Notes under the pieces: generated by a model | Seen by the model: the letters and a program-made list of their open reading frames with translations, nothing else | The model's database searches: none | Told to the model about the DNA's origin: nothing | Assembly (NCBI GenBank): GCA_012270065.1 | Contig: JAAXJB010000088.1 | Location: 1 to 64,000, forward strand | Direction of reading: 5' to 3' | Length of the DNA stretch: 64,000 nucleotides | Origin: Rubripirellula sp. | GTDB taxonomy: Bacteria > Planctomycetota > Planctomycetia > Pirellulales > Pirellulaceae | Position numbers and translations under genes: made by a program | In this document: positions 7,954 to 17,423 of the stretch, one piece after another | Position numbering within the stretch: the first letter of the stretch is position 1 | Layout: every line of letters begins with the position of its first letter

Positions 7954-10571
7954 TGGCTGCTGTCGCCTCCCAGAAACAGGCGGCTTTGTACAAGTGCGTG
8001 GATCAGGTCTCCAACGCGATATCCGTCTTTCGCCGCTGCATCAAGAATTGATTCGATTTGCGGTCTTTCCGAAAAACGGACAGGCGTCCCAGTGGCATAC
8101 ACCGTGAACTGTTGCAACAGATTGCGGGCCAACGGTCGTGGTGTTTTGGATAACGCTGTTTTGAGATCGTGGATGTTACTGAAGGATGTGCCGTTGTCCA
8201 GCATGCCACTTGAGTCGACTGGTGCGGCGACCGTGTAACTGAAGTCGTGTCCAGCCCGATCAATTCCACTGACTTTTTCTCCCTCGGCGGTTGCTCGATA
8301 GTGTGTTTGCCAGTGGCCCAGAATGTCAAAGTTCTCCAACGCCATGCCGATGGGATCAAACTTTGCATGGCAAGTGGCACACGATTCGGATTTTGTGTGG
8401 AGTGCCAACTGCTGACGGATCGTTTTTGCTCCCCGTATGTCGGGTTCGACCGCTGGCACATTTTTGGGTGGCGGTGGTGGTGGCTGTCCGAGGAGTCGAT
8501 CCATGATCCAGGCACCGCGGACGACCGGGGAAGTGGATGTTCCATTGGCAGTTACTTTCATGATCGCTGCTTGGGTCAATAGTCCGCCACGTGGATCGGA
8601 AAGGGGCAGTTTTACTTTCTGCATCGTTGATCCGTTCAAGGGAGCAAGATTGTAGTGGCGACTGAGGCGGTCATTGGCGTAAACAAAATCAGTGTCGACC
8701 AGTGCGGCGGCGGGAAGGTTGTCGCGGATCATCGCTGCAAAAAATGTGCGGGTTTCGCGTTCCATTGATTCGATCAGGTAATCATCAAATCGGTACTCCG
8801 GGTGAAGGCGGATATCTGGTTCATCACGTCGGATATTCCGCATGTCGAGCCAGTAGTCGGTGAAGGTATCGACGAAACGCTCGAATTCGGGACTCTCGAT
8901 CAAGCGGTCGGTTTCAAGACGCAGGCCGTTTCGATCTCGAAGACGACCTGCCGCTGCCAGTCGCAACAGGTTTTCGTCCGGGCGTGTGTTGGTCAGGAAA
9001 TGGGATAGACGTGCTGCGATTGCGTATTGATCGTTTTCTCCCGTGGCTGGGTTGGATGGTTCCTGAAGATACAGAAAGTGGCTCGAACACAAAAACGCCT
9101 TGTATCCCGTCAACATCGCCTGATGAAAAGTGCTCCCCTGTTGGATACGTTCTTGAATGAGTTCATGAAACCGATCAATGGCTTCTTCGGGAACGGGGGC
9201 CCGGGAGGCGAGCTGAATGAAACGTTCAAGTAATCGGCGTGATTCTGTGCCAGTTTGCTTGATGTCGGGAGAAGCATCCAAGTCATCAAACAGCACGGCA
9301 TGGGATGGTGGTGGCCAGGATGCTGGCGGTAACGGACCTTCGATTTCAAGCCATTGAAACGCGACTCCGGGTTGCCCATTCTCAGGGAATGGCGGATAGC
9401 GGTAGGTCGGGGGACCACCATTCACATTACGAGCAAGTGGCACCGGAAGTCCCAGCAGGCTGTACTCGAATGTTTCTTTTGGCTTGAGTCGGATAATGGT
9501 TTCATAAACCAGCTGATCTGGCTGAATATCGATGATGCCACCGGTAGCCCGCACGTCACCGGAGACGTCGGGGCCGGACGGTTTACGCGCGCGAAATGTC
9601 ATGGGAACCGACGCGTTTGCCGCTTTGATTGCTTGGCCTGGGGCTGGCAGTACAGCCCGCGCCGCAACCGGGACCCGATATTGCCCCGGAAGCTTGGCCC
9701 CAACGCCACGTGGGTATCCGAAGTAGGGCCAGTGTGCTGACCGAAAGAGGGCAAGTTCCAGCGTGGGATCATTTTTCAATGGCTCGAGGGCTTCCGCTGC
9801 GACCGCCTGATTGTCCTTGGCAAAGAACATCGCCTCACGTTGCCCAAAGGTGTTGTTGGCAGGAAACAATTGCGTTCCGATGGCGCGGTATCTGGTGACG
9901 GTTGGTGGTTGGTCCTCAACGCTCATCGCCTGATGCAGTGCTGCATCGGCGGCGTTCAGGTAGGCTGCCAGCTGAACACGCGACATGTCCAGAACGCTGG
10001 CCGTCCGATTGATGTGGTTGGATACGCGCTCTTCCGGGAGCATGTCTTGAATATCGAGTGTTGGCAGTTTCAGAATGTCCCGCAGGTTCTGTTCGAATTC
10101 TTCGCGAGTCAATCGGCGTAACGGGCCGCGACCATTTGCAAGGACATCTTTGCGGTCGGCTCGCGTGATTACCTTGGTGATATCGGTGAGCAGTTGTTGA
10201 CGAGCGTGTTTGGGTAAGGTTTCAGCGTCGGGTGGCATCTCACCCGCAGCGATTCGATCGTGGATCAGGATCCATTGATCACGCAGTGCAGGTGTGCTCA
10301 GTTCGATGGAAAGCGCAGAGAGATCCAGTCCACTTTGCGGATCATCGCCCGAGTGGCAGTCGACACACGTTTCCTGAATCAGCTGCTCAGCTGCAGTCGG
10401 CAGCTTCTCGGCAATGCAGGCACCGGTAAGTTGCAATCCCACGTACGAGAACGCACACGTTGAAATGAAAAGCTTCGAGATAGCCCTTAATGACCCATTT
10501 TTACAAGGTTCTTCTTGCCCATAAGTGAGTGGCCAGCTGGTCGAAAGAGTGTCTGTCACGGTATTCATCAT
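7950..10571 (-). CDS. DUF1592/DUF1588 protein with c-type haem motifs
   Basis: An 873-residue exported protein of the planctomycete cytochrome/DUF1587-DUF1592-DUF1588-DUF1585 architecture. A hydrophobic export signal (about 30-52) precedes CVDCH (69-73), a CxxCH haem c motif. A second CxxCH (CATCH) lies about 160 residues from the C-terminus in the typical setting CHAKFDPIGMALENFD. The C-terminal block (GDLIHALVQSRLF) is DUF1585-like. The family is thought to act in the periplasm or outer compartment, perhaps in redox chemistry on polymers, but no activity is established to my knowledge. It is coupled to the DUF1552 gene through a four-base overlap. Confidence 0.92.
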   Translation of the reverse strand: MMNTVTDTLSTSWPLTYGQEEPCKNGSLRAISKLFISTCAFSYVGLQLTGACIAEKLPTAAEQLIQETCVDCHSGDDPQSGLDLSALSIELSTPALRDQWILIHDRIAAGEMPPDAETLPKHARQQLLTDITKVITRADRKDVLANGRGPLRRLTREEFEQNLRDILKLPTLDIQDMLPEERVSNHINRTASVLDMSRVQLAAYLNAADAALHQAMSVEDQPPTVTRYRAIGTQLFPANNTFGQREAMFFAKDNQAVAAEALEPLKNDPTLELALFRSAHWPYFGYPRGVGAKLPGQYRVPVAARAVLPAPGQAIKAANASVPMTFRARKPSGPDVSGDVRATGGIIDIQPDQLVYETIIRLKPKETFEYSLLGLPVPLARNVNGGPPTYRYPPFPENGQPGVAFQWLEIEGPLPPASWPPPSHAVLFDDLDASPDIKQTGTESRRLLERFIQLASRAPVPEEAIDRFHELIQERIQQGSTFHQAMLTGYKAFLCSSHFLYLQEPSNPATGENDQYAIAARLSHFLTNTRPDENLLRLAAAGRLRDRNGLRLETDRLIESPEFERFVDTFTDYWLDMRNIRRDEPDIRLHPEYRFDDYLIESMERETRTFFAAMIRDNLPAAALVDTDFVYANDRLSRHYNLAPLNGSTMQKVKLPLSDPRGGLLTQAAIMKVTANGTSTSPVVRGAWIMDRLLGQPPPPPPKNVPAVEPDIRGAKTIRQQLALHTKSESCATCHAKFDPIGMALENFDILGHWQTHYRATAEGEKVSGIDRAGHDFSYTVAAPVDSSGMLDNGTSFSNIHDLKTALSKTPRPLARNLLQQFTVYATGTPVRFSERPQIESILDAAAKDGYRVGDLIHALVQSRLFLGGDSSQ

Positions 10572-10877
10572 TCAGGCATTATCGCATAACACGGCGGACC
10601 AGTGCGAGTGTGTGTGAAATGACGAATAAGGTCAATCTTTCAAGCAACGCAATTGGCGGCCTGAAAGATTGGCTCATGGTCTCTGTTTCGAGCGATTTGC
10701 AGTTCGGGAAGAGGAATCGGCACGATGTGAGTCTTGCAGTTCCACGGATTCCGTTCGTTTGCGTGGCTGCGTCGTTTTGTAAAACGGTCAGTCAAGCATG
10801 TTTGCATGCGAATCCGATCCCACGGTGTTGGGGTGGTTTCGATTGAGTTGCAACCGATGCTGTAATGAAGTGGTGAC
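10572..10877. other. Intergenic spacer
   Basis: About 306 bases between the selO-like gene and the DUF1592 gene. I see no gene and no strong repeat. It should contain the promoter of the DUF1592-DUF1552 pair and the 3' end signals of selO. Confidence 0.4.
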
Positions 10878-12413
10878 TCATGTTCCACAGAATGTGCGGT
10901 AATTGGCTGTGTATTCAGCGGTAGCCGGTGATGAATACCGGGGGGCATGAGGGGAATCATCGAAGGGTTGCTTGACTGCTGCCAGAAGAGTTTCAAATGG
11001 CTGCAAATTGCCATCGTCAGATGCCGCTGCCAGGGCTTCTTCGACCAAGTGGTTGCGTGGGATGTGAATCGGATTCACACCACGTAATGTGGTTGCAACG
11101 GTTTCCGGATCGGTGTTCCCCAGTTGTTTGCGCCAACGTGCCAGCCAGCTTTCCAAATTCTCGTTTGCGGTATCATCCGATGCAGAGTGATTGGGTGCGG
11201 TGGAAATTGATTGGAGCTTGCATGGGTTACCGGTTGCCGCGTCTGCCAGATAACGCCAGCCAAGTGTGTAGTCGACTTTGCCCTTTGCCAGCCACTGGAA
11301 CCAATCATCAATCAGGGCTCGCTGTTGTTCGCCGACTTGGTCAGTATCTTTGTTTCCAGCCAGTCCCAATTTTTTCAGGGCTCCAAGATACCAGTGGTTT
11401 TGAAAAGTCGGAATGAAGGTATCGAGGACTGCGGTCGCATCGGCAATCGCAGCATCGCTATCTGCTTCGTTGATCAATGGCAGTAATGTTTCGGCAAAAC
11501 GAGCAAGGTTCCACACTGCGATTGAGGGCTGGTTGCCAAAGGCGTATCGACCTCCGTGGTCAATCGAGCTGAAGACGGTTTCGGGATTGTACGCTTCCAT
11601 GAATGCACATGGTCCATAATCGATCGTTTCACCAGCGATTGCCATGTTGTCGGTGTTCATGACGCCATGAATGAATCCGACAAGCATCCACTGTGCGATC
11701 AGTTTGGCCTGTTGATCAGCGACCAATTGCAAAAGTGACAAATAGCAGTTGGGGCTTTCTGATGCGTCGGGGTAGTGGCGTTGGATGACGTAGTCGGCCA
11801 ACTTGCGCACGGATTCAGTCAGTTGCCGGGCTGCAAAGAATTGAAAAGTCCCAACGCGTATATGGCTGGACGCGACGCGAGTCAGGACTGCTCCGGGAAG
11901 TTTCTGTTCTCGCATCACAGGTTCACCCGTTGCGACTGCAGCAAGAGCCCGTGTCGTCGGTATTCCCAAAGAGTGCATGGCTTCGCCAATCAGGTACTCA
12001 CGCAGCACTGGGCCCACAGCAGCTTTGCCGTCCCCGCCTCTTGAAAATGGTGTGATTCCAGATCCCTTGAGTGCAACGTCACGGCGACTACCGTTTTGGT
12101 CGATCAATTCACCGATCAGCAATGCACGCCCGTCCCCAAGTTGAGGTACGAAATTGCCAAACTGGTGGCCCGCGTAAGCTTGCGCGATGGGGTTGGCATC
12201 GAGGGGAAGGGTGTTCCCGGAAAAAAGGTCTTCGATAATTTCGGGCGTAAGTTGCTCGCAATTGATACCAAGTTCATTTGCCAACCCAGTATTGAATTGC
12301 AACAGGCGTGGTTGAGCTACTGCGTGAGGTTCCAGGGCAGCGAAAAAGCCCGGAAGTTGGTCATGGTAAGTGTGCTCAAAGTTCAGAGAAATGGGCAGGC
12401 GGGAATCGGGCAT
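10878..12413 (-). CDS. selO: Protein adenylyltransferase SelO (YdiU/UPF0061)
   Basis: A 511-residue SelO pseudokinase-fold enzyme. In characterised members it transfers AMP from ATP to Ser/Thr/Tyr of target proteins and takes part in the oxidative stress response. Diagnostic stretches include AYAGHQFGNFVPQLGDGRA (about 83-101), KGSGITPFSRGGDGKAA (about 115-131) and the catalytic segment HGVMNTDNM followed by DYGPCAFME (about 248-273). The cysteine in DYGPC and a second cysteine near the C-terminus (FCGT, the final four residues) correspond in position to the redox-regulatory pair known in E. coli SelO. Length fits the family. The ATG at 12413 gives the usual N-terminus. Confidence 0.95.
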   Translation of the reverse strand: MPDSRLPISLNFEHTYHDQLPGFFAALEPHAVAQPRLLQFNTGLANELGINCEQLTPEIIEDLFSGNTLPLDANPIAQAYAGHQFGNFVPQLGDGRALLIGELIDQNGSRRDVALKGSGITPFSRGGDGKAAVGPVLREYLIGEAMHSLGIPTTRALAAVATGEPVMREQKLPGAVLTRVASSHIRVGTFQFFAARQLTESVRKLADYVIQRHYPDASESPNCYLSLLQLVADQQAKLIAQWMLVGFIHGVMNTDNMAIAGETIDYGPCAFMEAYNPETVFSSIDHGGRYAFGNQPSIAVWNLARFAETLLPLINEADSDAAIADATAVLDTFIPTFQNHWYLGALKKLGLAGNKDTDQVGEQQRALIDDWFQWLAKGKVDYTLGWRYLADAATGNPCKLQSISTAPNHSASDDTANENLESWLARWRKQLGNTDPETVATTLRGVNPIHIPRNHLVEEALAAASDDGNLQPFETLLAAVKQPFDDSPHAPRYSSPATAEYTANYRTFCGT

Positions 12414-12771
12414 GGAGGCGATCTTCGTGGGTTTTGAGGCGGGCCGTAAAGGCTTGCAGGCATTTTTGAGGTGATTGATGCGGCAACGATGATGCCTTGC
12501 CGCTTCATTTTTCCAGAATTCACAGTCGCGCAGTAGACGGGTGGTGAAGGAACGATTGAGCGACGGTTGGGTACAGCCATCTCATCGCCACCAAGCAGGG
12601 ACGGAGCATCAGAAAACACGCCGCGAAAAAGGTATTTCTGCCGGGCCGCAGATGATGTGCACATTGGGGGGGGCGTGTCTGGAAAACGGGCGCTGTAGCC
12701 CGTGGGACCGCTCTGGATTGCAGGAGTTTTCACTGATCACGCGTCTCTGATTATCAATCGCAGATGCTGCT
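12414..12771. other. Intergenic spacer with small hairpin
   Basis: A 358-base spacer with no credible gene. A 6-bp stem, ACGGGC (12686-12691) with GCCCGT (12698-12703), encloses a 6-base loop. It may be a weak terminator for the minus-strand gene ending at 12772 or part of a REP-like element. Confidence 0.4.
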
Positions 12772-14442
12772 TCAGGGACTTACCAGACGGGTTAGAAATT
12801 GCTGGATATCAACAGTCAAGTCAAACGACAGGTCGCGGACCTGTCCACGTTTTGCTTCGGAGATCGCTCGTTCCTCGAGCCGCGGGTCTGGTCTGGAAGG
12901 CACTGACACAGTCGGCATGGGTGGGAACTTTGCGATGACCGCTTTCATTTTTTCGGTAAAATCCAGATAGACAGTTTTGAGGGCATTGTCATCCTGGATG
13001 GCTTCCAGATAGTTGTTCTCGAACAGGATCATCTTGTTTTTGCCCTGGTTCACAAAGTTGGCAAGAATTGCGTGTGCTTGAGCAAGTCTTTGCCTTTCGA
13101 GATTGAGTTGATTCAGGCGGAGAGTGCATTCACGATAATCGCGGTATTCTTCGGCTCGGTAGAATGTCGCTAATTCCTCCGCCCGCCGTTTCTCCCGGAT
13201 TTCCTCGTCAGTTGGATCATCACCCAAGTCGACATTCGCCCGCACGCTCCATTCAAAACTCTGGCGTGCGCTGATCTGAAATCGCAAGTCAGCCTCTTCG
13301 AGATAACGTTTCGCATCAGCCGTGATGATGGCCTGCCGATCAAACGCTTCCAGCCCATATTCCCATTGGCGATCGTACTCCTCCATGAACTGTTCGAGTA
13401 TTCGCTTGCATTCAGCGATTTTTTTGTCTTTCGCAAGTGCCTTGATTCGGGCTTCTTCGGCTCGTTTTTTACGCTGTTGCTCTTCAATTTCCAGGCGGCG
13501 CTGTGCGGCCTTGTCCAGAGCATCATCAGGGATCTCACCGTTTTTGATGAGACTGACGACCGTTGTGCTGATCTGAATCTGTTTCAACCGTTTGAGTTCT
13601 TTATCGTTGGCAAGTCCCGAGTTTTCGATGATGGCGGCAGCCTCTCTGAGCCACAATGCTGCCTGCCCCGCATTGCGTAGTTCCGTGGCATCACCTTCGC
13701 CCGGTTTCTTCTTTGCGACCTGGCCCAATTCAGCGAGATACTGATCCATCAATTTGATGGTTCCCGCGATGCTTTCCCGATACCGAAGTGAAAAAATGGT
13801 TGCCGCTTGCCAGGCGGGCCAGAAGTGTTGCGTGTCCTTGGCAATCAGGTATGTGGACCCGTATTTATTTTCCCCATACTCGCCTTCGAGGTAGGTGAGG
13901 ATCAAGCGAATTGCCCAATCCTCCGCCGCGTTCCGGCCGATATCTTTCTTGTAGTTCTGGATCTCTTCGAGATACTGTTCCTTTTCAAAGCTTTCAACCT
14001 CATTCATTGGACCGAGCCCGGAGTATTGCTCAATCAAAGCCTCGAGTTTTTCTTGTTGGTCCAACAGGTTTTTGGTTGCCGTGGTGACAATGGGTTTGTC
14101 ATCAACCACCAGTTTCCGTTGACTTACAACGTGATCAGATATCTTGGCGCGGGTGCTTTTGGAGAGTTGTGACAGCGGAATGGGGCTTGTCTTGATTCCG
14201 TTTGGCAGTTCGATGATGACTTGGGTTTTCAAGTTCAACGATCGGGGCAATTTGGTTGTTTTTCCATCGGAATCAATGAAGGATGAGATTTTTCCTCGCG
14301 CAGTGTACTTGCCATCGGAGGTTGTGAATTCAAGTTCCTCAGCGAAGGTTGGCATGCAGCTGCAAATGAAAAAAAGGGCCGTTGCCATTTTTGATCGAGC
14401 GTTTCCCACCAATGGGGCTGGACTATTCCTGGAATCAAGCAT
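12772..14442 (-). CDS. Secreted SHD1-like, coiled-coil-rich protein
   Basis: A 556-residue protein that I do not recognise functionally. After a signal peptide (about 19-34; the I-C-S-C sequence could also be read as a lipobox) comes a segment resembling the SHD1 (Sla1 homology domain 1) repeats frequent in planctomycetes: TSDGKYTARGKI, followed by a PLSQLSKSTRAKI ending (about 38-108). The rest is highly charged and helical, with long E/K/R/A-rich stretches (about 310-345, 400-460) predicted to be coiled coil. There is no catalytic motif. A structural role in the cell envelope is possible, but this is inference. Confidence 0.7.
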   Translation of the reverse strand: MLDSRNSPAPLVGNARSKMATALFFICSCMPTFAEELEFTTSDGKYTARGKISSFIDSDGKTTKLPRSLNLKTQVIIELPNGIKTSPIPLSQLSKSTRAKISDHVVSQRKLVVDDKPIVTTATKNLLDQQEKLEALIEQYSGLGPMNEVESFEKEQYLEEIQNYKKDIGRNAAEDWAIRLILTYLEGEYGENKYGSTYLIAKDTQHFWPAWQAATIFSLRYRESIAGTIKLMDQYLAELGQVAKKKPGEGDATELRNAGQAALWLREAAAIIENSGLANDKELKRLKQIQISTTVVSLIKNGEIPDDALDKAAQRRLEIEEQQRKKRAEEARIKALAKDKKIAECKRILEQFMEEYDRQWEYGLEAFDRQAIITADAKRYLEEADLRFQISARQSFEWSVRANVDLGDDPTDEEIREKRRAEELATFYRAEEYRDYRECTLRLNQLNLERQRLAQAHAILANFVNQGKNKMILFENNYLEAIQDDNALKTVYLDFTEKMKAVIAKFPPMPTVSVPSRPDPRLEERAISEAKRGQVRDLSFDLTVDIQQFLTRLVSP

Positions 14443-14672
14443 GCGATCTTCGTCCTGAGAAAAAGGATCATCGTGTGTCAGATTAGGTCAGCATTGAGTG
14501 TGGCTGATGACTCATTCAGTGTACCGCGAAATGACGATGATCCGCCACGCTTTTTTGCAATTGGCTGGCTGTCATTTTATTGATCGAAGCGATGCGCCTT
14601 TCTCACCGGCTGCACGATAATCTGGGCGGTTTTCGATCGCTGAGATCAGGGTGAGGAAAGGAGAATTTTCTA

Positions 14673-15317
14673 TTACGCGGCGTCTGGGGGGGAATCAGAC
14701 GGGTCATTACAAGTTTTTTTCGATGTAAAGTACGGCAGTCCTTGGGATTTGCAGCTGAGCAATGCTTCAATTTCAACACTCAGAATCAGAAACACTGCGA
14801 CTTCGATCCAGAAGATCCAGAATTCATTGTCGGCGCGTGGTCCTCCTTCTTTCAGGATTCCTAATCGCAGAAAAATCTCAAATGTTGCCGTGTCTAGCGC
14901 GTTGGCTACGAACCCACCGACGAAACTGGCCATGAGCGTTGGTGAGTGTTTTGTCAGCGATGTGCATCTATGTCGCGGTTTTCTCCAAAGGAATGTAAGC
15001 ATTAAGAAAACCGCGTTTAGCGTAGAGAGTACGGTCAAAGCCTCGCTGGGTGAGTCCGTTATTGGAGCAAATGTTTCGGCGAGTCCGCGGAAAGCCGCAG
15101 TCGTCATCAAAAAACCGATCATGCCAGCAGGAATGTATGCAAGCACGGCAAACCTAGACGGTGGCTGCCGCATCTCCAGATTTCGCAGTTTTGGCGGCGC
15201 CTCATTGGAAGGCTTGCTCGGTGGAACGTAGGCATTCTCTGTTTCAGTTGGTTCGCTCACATCTGACTCGAGGTAACTTTGGATTCTTTGCACATTGCTC
15301 GGTCGCGATTTCGGCAA
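14673..15317 (-). CDS. Hypothetical membrane protein
   Basis: A 214-residue protein with a polar, proline-rich N-terminal half-domain (1-52) followed by about four hydrophobic segments (near 57-78, 88-108, 124-145 and 164-186) and a polar tail. The start is uncertain: the frame opens at a TTG (15317), an in-frame TAA lies ten codons upstream, and the first ATG is residue 49, immediately before the first membrane segment. It is divergent from the symporter operon. I do not recognise the family. Confidence 0.6.
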   Translation of the reverse strand: MPKSRPSNVQRIQSYLESDVSEPTETENAYVPPSKPSNEAPPKLRNLEMRQPPSRFAVLAYIPAGMIGFLMTTAAFRGLAETFAPITDSPSEALTVLSTLNAVFLMLTFLWRKPRHRCTSLTKHSPTLMASFVGGFVANALDTATFEIFLRLGILKEGGPRADNEFWIFWIEVAVFLILSVEIEALLSCKSQGLPYFTSKKTCNDPSDSPPDAA

Positions 15318-15432
15318 TGGTAGCGGACACGGGCGTTGAGGAGTTTAGTTGACAACCGATTTGAGTTAATCTTTGCGTGGCGTGAGCGTCTGGATGGTGG
15401 TTTTTCCACGATTTGCCCGGGACACGCAATTC

Positions 15433-15468
15433 GGCATTATTCAGGGCATTGTTCAGGGCATTGTTCAG
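15433..15468. repeat. 12-bp tandem repeat, three copies
   Basis: GGCATTATTCAG (15433-15444) is followed by two identical GGCATTGTTCAG units (15445-15456, 15457-15468). The repeat lies about 50 bases upstream of the small transporter-subunit gene, in its presumed 5' region. Confidence 0.85.
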
Positions 15469-15518
15469 GCGGACAGTGTCCATTTCCCGGTGGAGTTGTT
15501 GTTTGGAGTTCTGGTTCA

Positions 15519-15722
15519 GTGAAGAATCTGTTCATCTATCTGGTTCTGTTGGTCATCAGTGTTCCCTGGTACTGGATGTTCATTCCCGATGCAAGTTCAA
15601 CGATGATACTGGGCGTGCCCAGTTGGGTCGTTGTGTCGGTCACCGGGTCAGCGTGTGTTTCTGTCCACACTGCTTTGATTCTTCGTCGCCCATGGCCAGG
15701 TGAAGAGGGGGAAGCACGATGA
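15519..15722 (+). CDS. Small membrane subunit preceding symporter (DUF3311-like)
   Basis: A 67-residue protein with two hydrophobic helices (about 4-22 and 31-54), the first ending in the typical VPWYW sequence, and a charged C-terminus. Such small proteins (DUF3311 type) commonly sit directly before sodium:solute symporters. I chose the GTG at 15519, which starts just before the first helix and has GGAG 10 bases upstream. The open frame extends back to 15336, but that part overlaps the 12-bp repeat and looks non-coding. Its stop overlaps the symporter start (ATGA), so the two are coupled. Confidence 0.7.
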   Translation: MKNLFIYLVLLVISVPWYWMFIPDASSTMILGVPSWVVVSVTGSACVSVHTALILRRPWPGEEGEAR

Positions 15723-17209
15723 TTGGGCAGATGGCTCCGCTGAATACGATGGAGATCGGGTTCGTAGGATTTTATCTTGGCGTGCTGCTTTTGATCGGGT
15801 TGGCTGGTTGGCGATCCCGGAAAGCGAACACGCTGCAGGATTTTTATCTTGGTGGTAATTCAACCGGATTATGGGTCCTGCTGTTGACACTTTACGCAAC
15901 CCAGTACAGCGGTAACACGTTGTTTGGGTTCACGGGCAAGACTTATCGAGTCGGCTTTTCATGGAGCGTCAGCATCCAGTTCATGACCGCAATTGTGGTG
16001 GTCTATCTGACATTTGCACCGCGGTTGTTTGCGTTGAGCCGGCAGCATTGCTTCATTACACCCGCGGATTATTTGCAGCATCGATTCAAGACTCCAGCCT
16101 TGAGTCTGACAGCGTCGCTCGTGATGATACTGGCGATTGGTAATTTTCTGTTGGCTCAGATGATGGCGATGGGGAAGGCAGTAGAAGGCCTGTTTGAAGC
16201 TGATCCATGGTGGGCTTATTTCAGTGGCGTTGTGTTTCTTGCCGCGATCATTGTGATTTATGAAACGTTGGGGGGATTTCGTGCAGTCGCTTGGACGGAT
16301 GCGATTCAGGGAAGCATTCTGATGCTGGGGTTTGGGGCGTTGATCATGTTGATCTTTCAGCGTTTCGGGGCCATCGATAAGGCAACTGCACTGCTGGCCA
16401 AATCTGCTCCGAGCACTTTGCAGGCACCCGATGCAGCCGGTGTGCGTGAATGGATCAGCTACCTGTTGATTGTTGGTATAGGGGGCGCACTTTATCCTCA
16501 GGCAGTCCAGCGGATCTATTGTGCCCGCAATGCGAGAACACTGCGTCTCAGTTTGATGATCATGGTTTTTTTGCCGCTGATCACCACCAGTGTTTCTCTG
16601 GTCGCTGGGATCATGGGACGCGCTTACCTGCCTGGCCTGTCGCTGGAGCAGACGGATTCACTGCTGACGATCATGTGTCGCGAGGTTCAGCAGCAGTCAT
16701 TGCTGGGACGTTGGGTGGTTGTCGTTCTGTTTGCTGCGATTCTTGCTGCGATCATGTCCACAGCTGATTCGATCCTGCTTTCCATCTCGTCAATGTTGAC
16801 CAAAGATGTTTACGCCCCGTGGATCCGGCAGGATGCAAGTGAAGCGGATTTGATGAAGGTTGGAAAGATTTGTGCCTGGCTCTTCATCACCGCAGGTGCC
16901 GCGGGGGCGATTTTACTGAGGGGAACGACTCTGGTGACCCTGCTCGATCGAAAGCTGGATCTGCTGATTCAGTTGAGCCCGGCATTCATTTTGGGTTTAT
17001 GGTGGAACCGTCTGCAAGGTAATGCGGTTCTGGCCGGACTCCTGGTTGGAATCACGATTTCGCTCACCCTTGCGTTCATGGGATACGGCAAACTGTATGG
17101 AATTCATGCTGGGATTTATGGATTGACAGGCAATTTAGGTGTCGCTGTGGTGTGGTCATTCTTGGCCACTCCCAGGGAACGGGACGTCAATCAGACTGGT
17201 GTTGATTGA
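15719..17209 (+). CDS. Sodium:solute symporter (SSS family)
   Basis: A 496-residue integral membrane transporter with about 13 hydrophobic helices. The N-terminal region shows LQDFYLGGNSTGLWVL followed by TQYSGNTLFGFTGKTY (about 40-80), the SSS-family core around the sodium site. YETLGGFRAVAWTDAIQG (about 181-198) is the conserved TM5-6 loop, and AAIMSTADSILLSISSM (about 342-358) is the conserved TM8 segment containing sodium-ligand serines. It should couple inward solute transport to sodium; the substrate cannot be deduced. It is translationally coupled to the small upstream protein. Confidence 0.92.
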   Translation: MIGQMAPLNTMEIGFVGFYLGVLLLIGLAGWRSRKANTLQDFYLGGNSTGLWVLLLTLYATQYSGNTLFGFTGKTYRVGFSWSVSIQFMTAIVVVYLTFAPRLFALSRQHCFITPADYLQHRFKTPALSLTASLVMILAIGNFLLAQMMAMGKAVEGLFEADPWWAYFSGVVFLAAIIVIYETLGGFRAVAWTDAIQGSILMLGFGALIMLIFQRFGAIDKATALLAKSAPSTLQAPDAAGVREWISYLLIVGIGGALYPQAVQRIYCARNARTLRLSLMIMVFLPLITTSVSLVAGIMGRAYLPGLSLEQTDSLLTIMCREVQQQSLLGRWVVVVLFAAILAAIMSTADSILLSISSMLTKDVYAPWIRQDASEADLMKVGKICAWLFITAGAAGAILLRGTTLVTLLDRKLDLLIQLSPAFILGLWWNRLQGNAVLAGLLVGITISLTLAFMGYGKLYGIHAGIYGLTGNLGVAVVWSFLATPRERDVNQTGVD

Positions 17210-17235
17210 TGGGGATCCCAGACAAGGAGGACGCT

Positions 17236-17252
17236 TGAGGCTCTGAGCCTCA
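17236..17252 (+). terminator. Hairpin after the symporter gene
   Basis: TGAGGCT (17236-17242) pairs perfectly with AGCCTCA (17246-17252) across a 3-base loop, 26 bases beyond the symporter stop codon. There is no T tract afterwards, so it is only a candidate terminator or mRNA-stabilising hairpin. Confidence 0.4.
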
Positions 17253-17423
17253 GAAAGCTGCCCATAGAAGGTCTTCCACAGCAAGTTGAACAACTCGCAA
17301 GTGTTCAGAAATTGTTACCAGATTTTGCTGGGCAGGGGAGCGGCGGAGATCGCATTGATGAACGGGCCGTTAGAGCCTTGTCTGCATTTCCATTTCCCTG
17401 ATTCCGAAACGCTGGAGTAGTTC

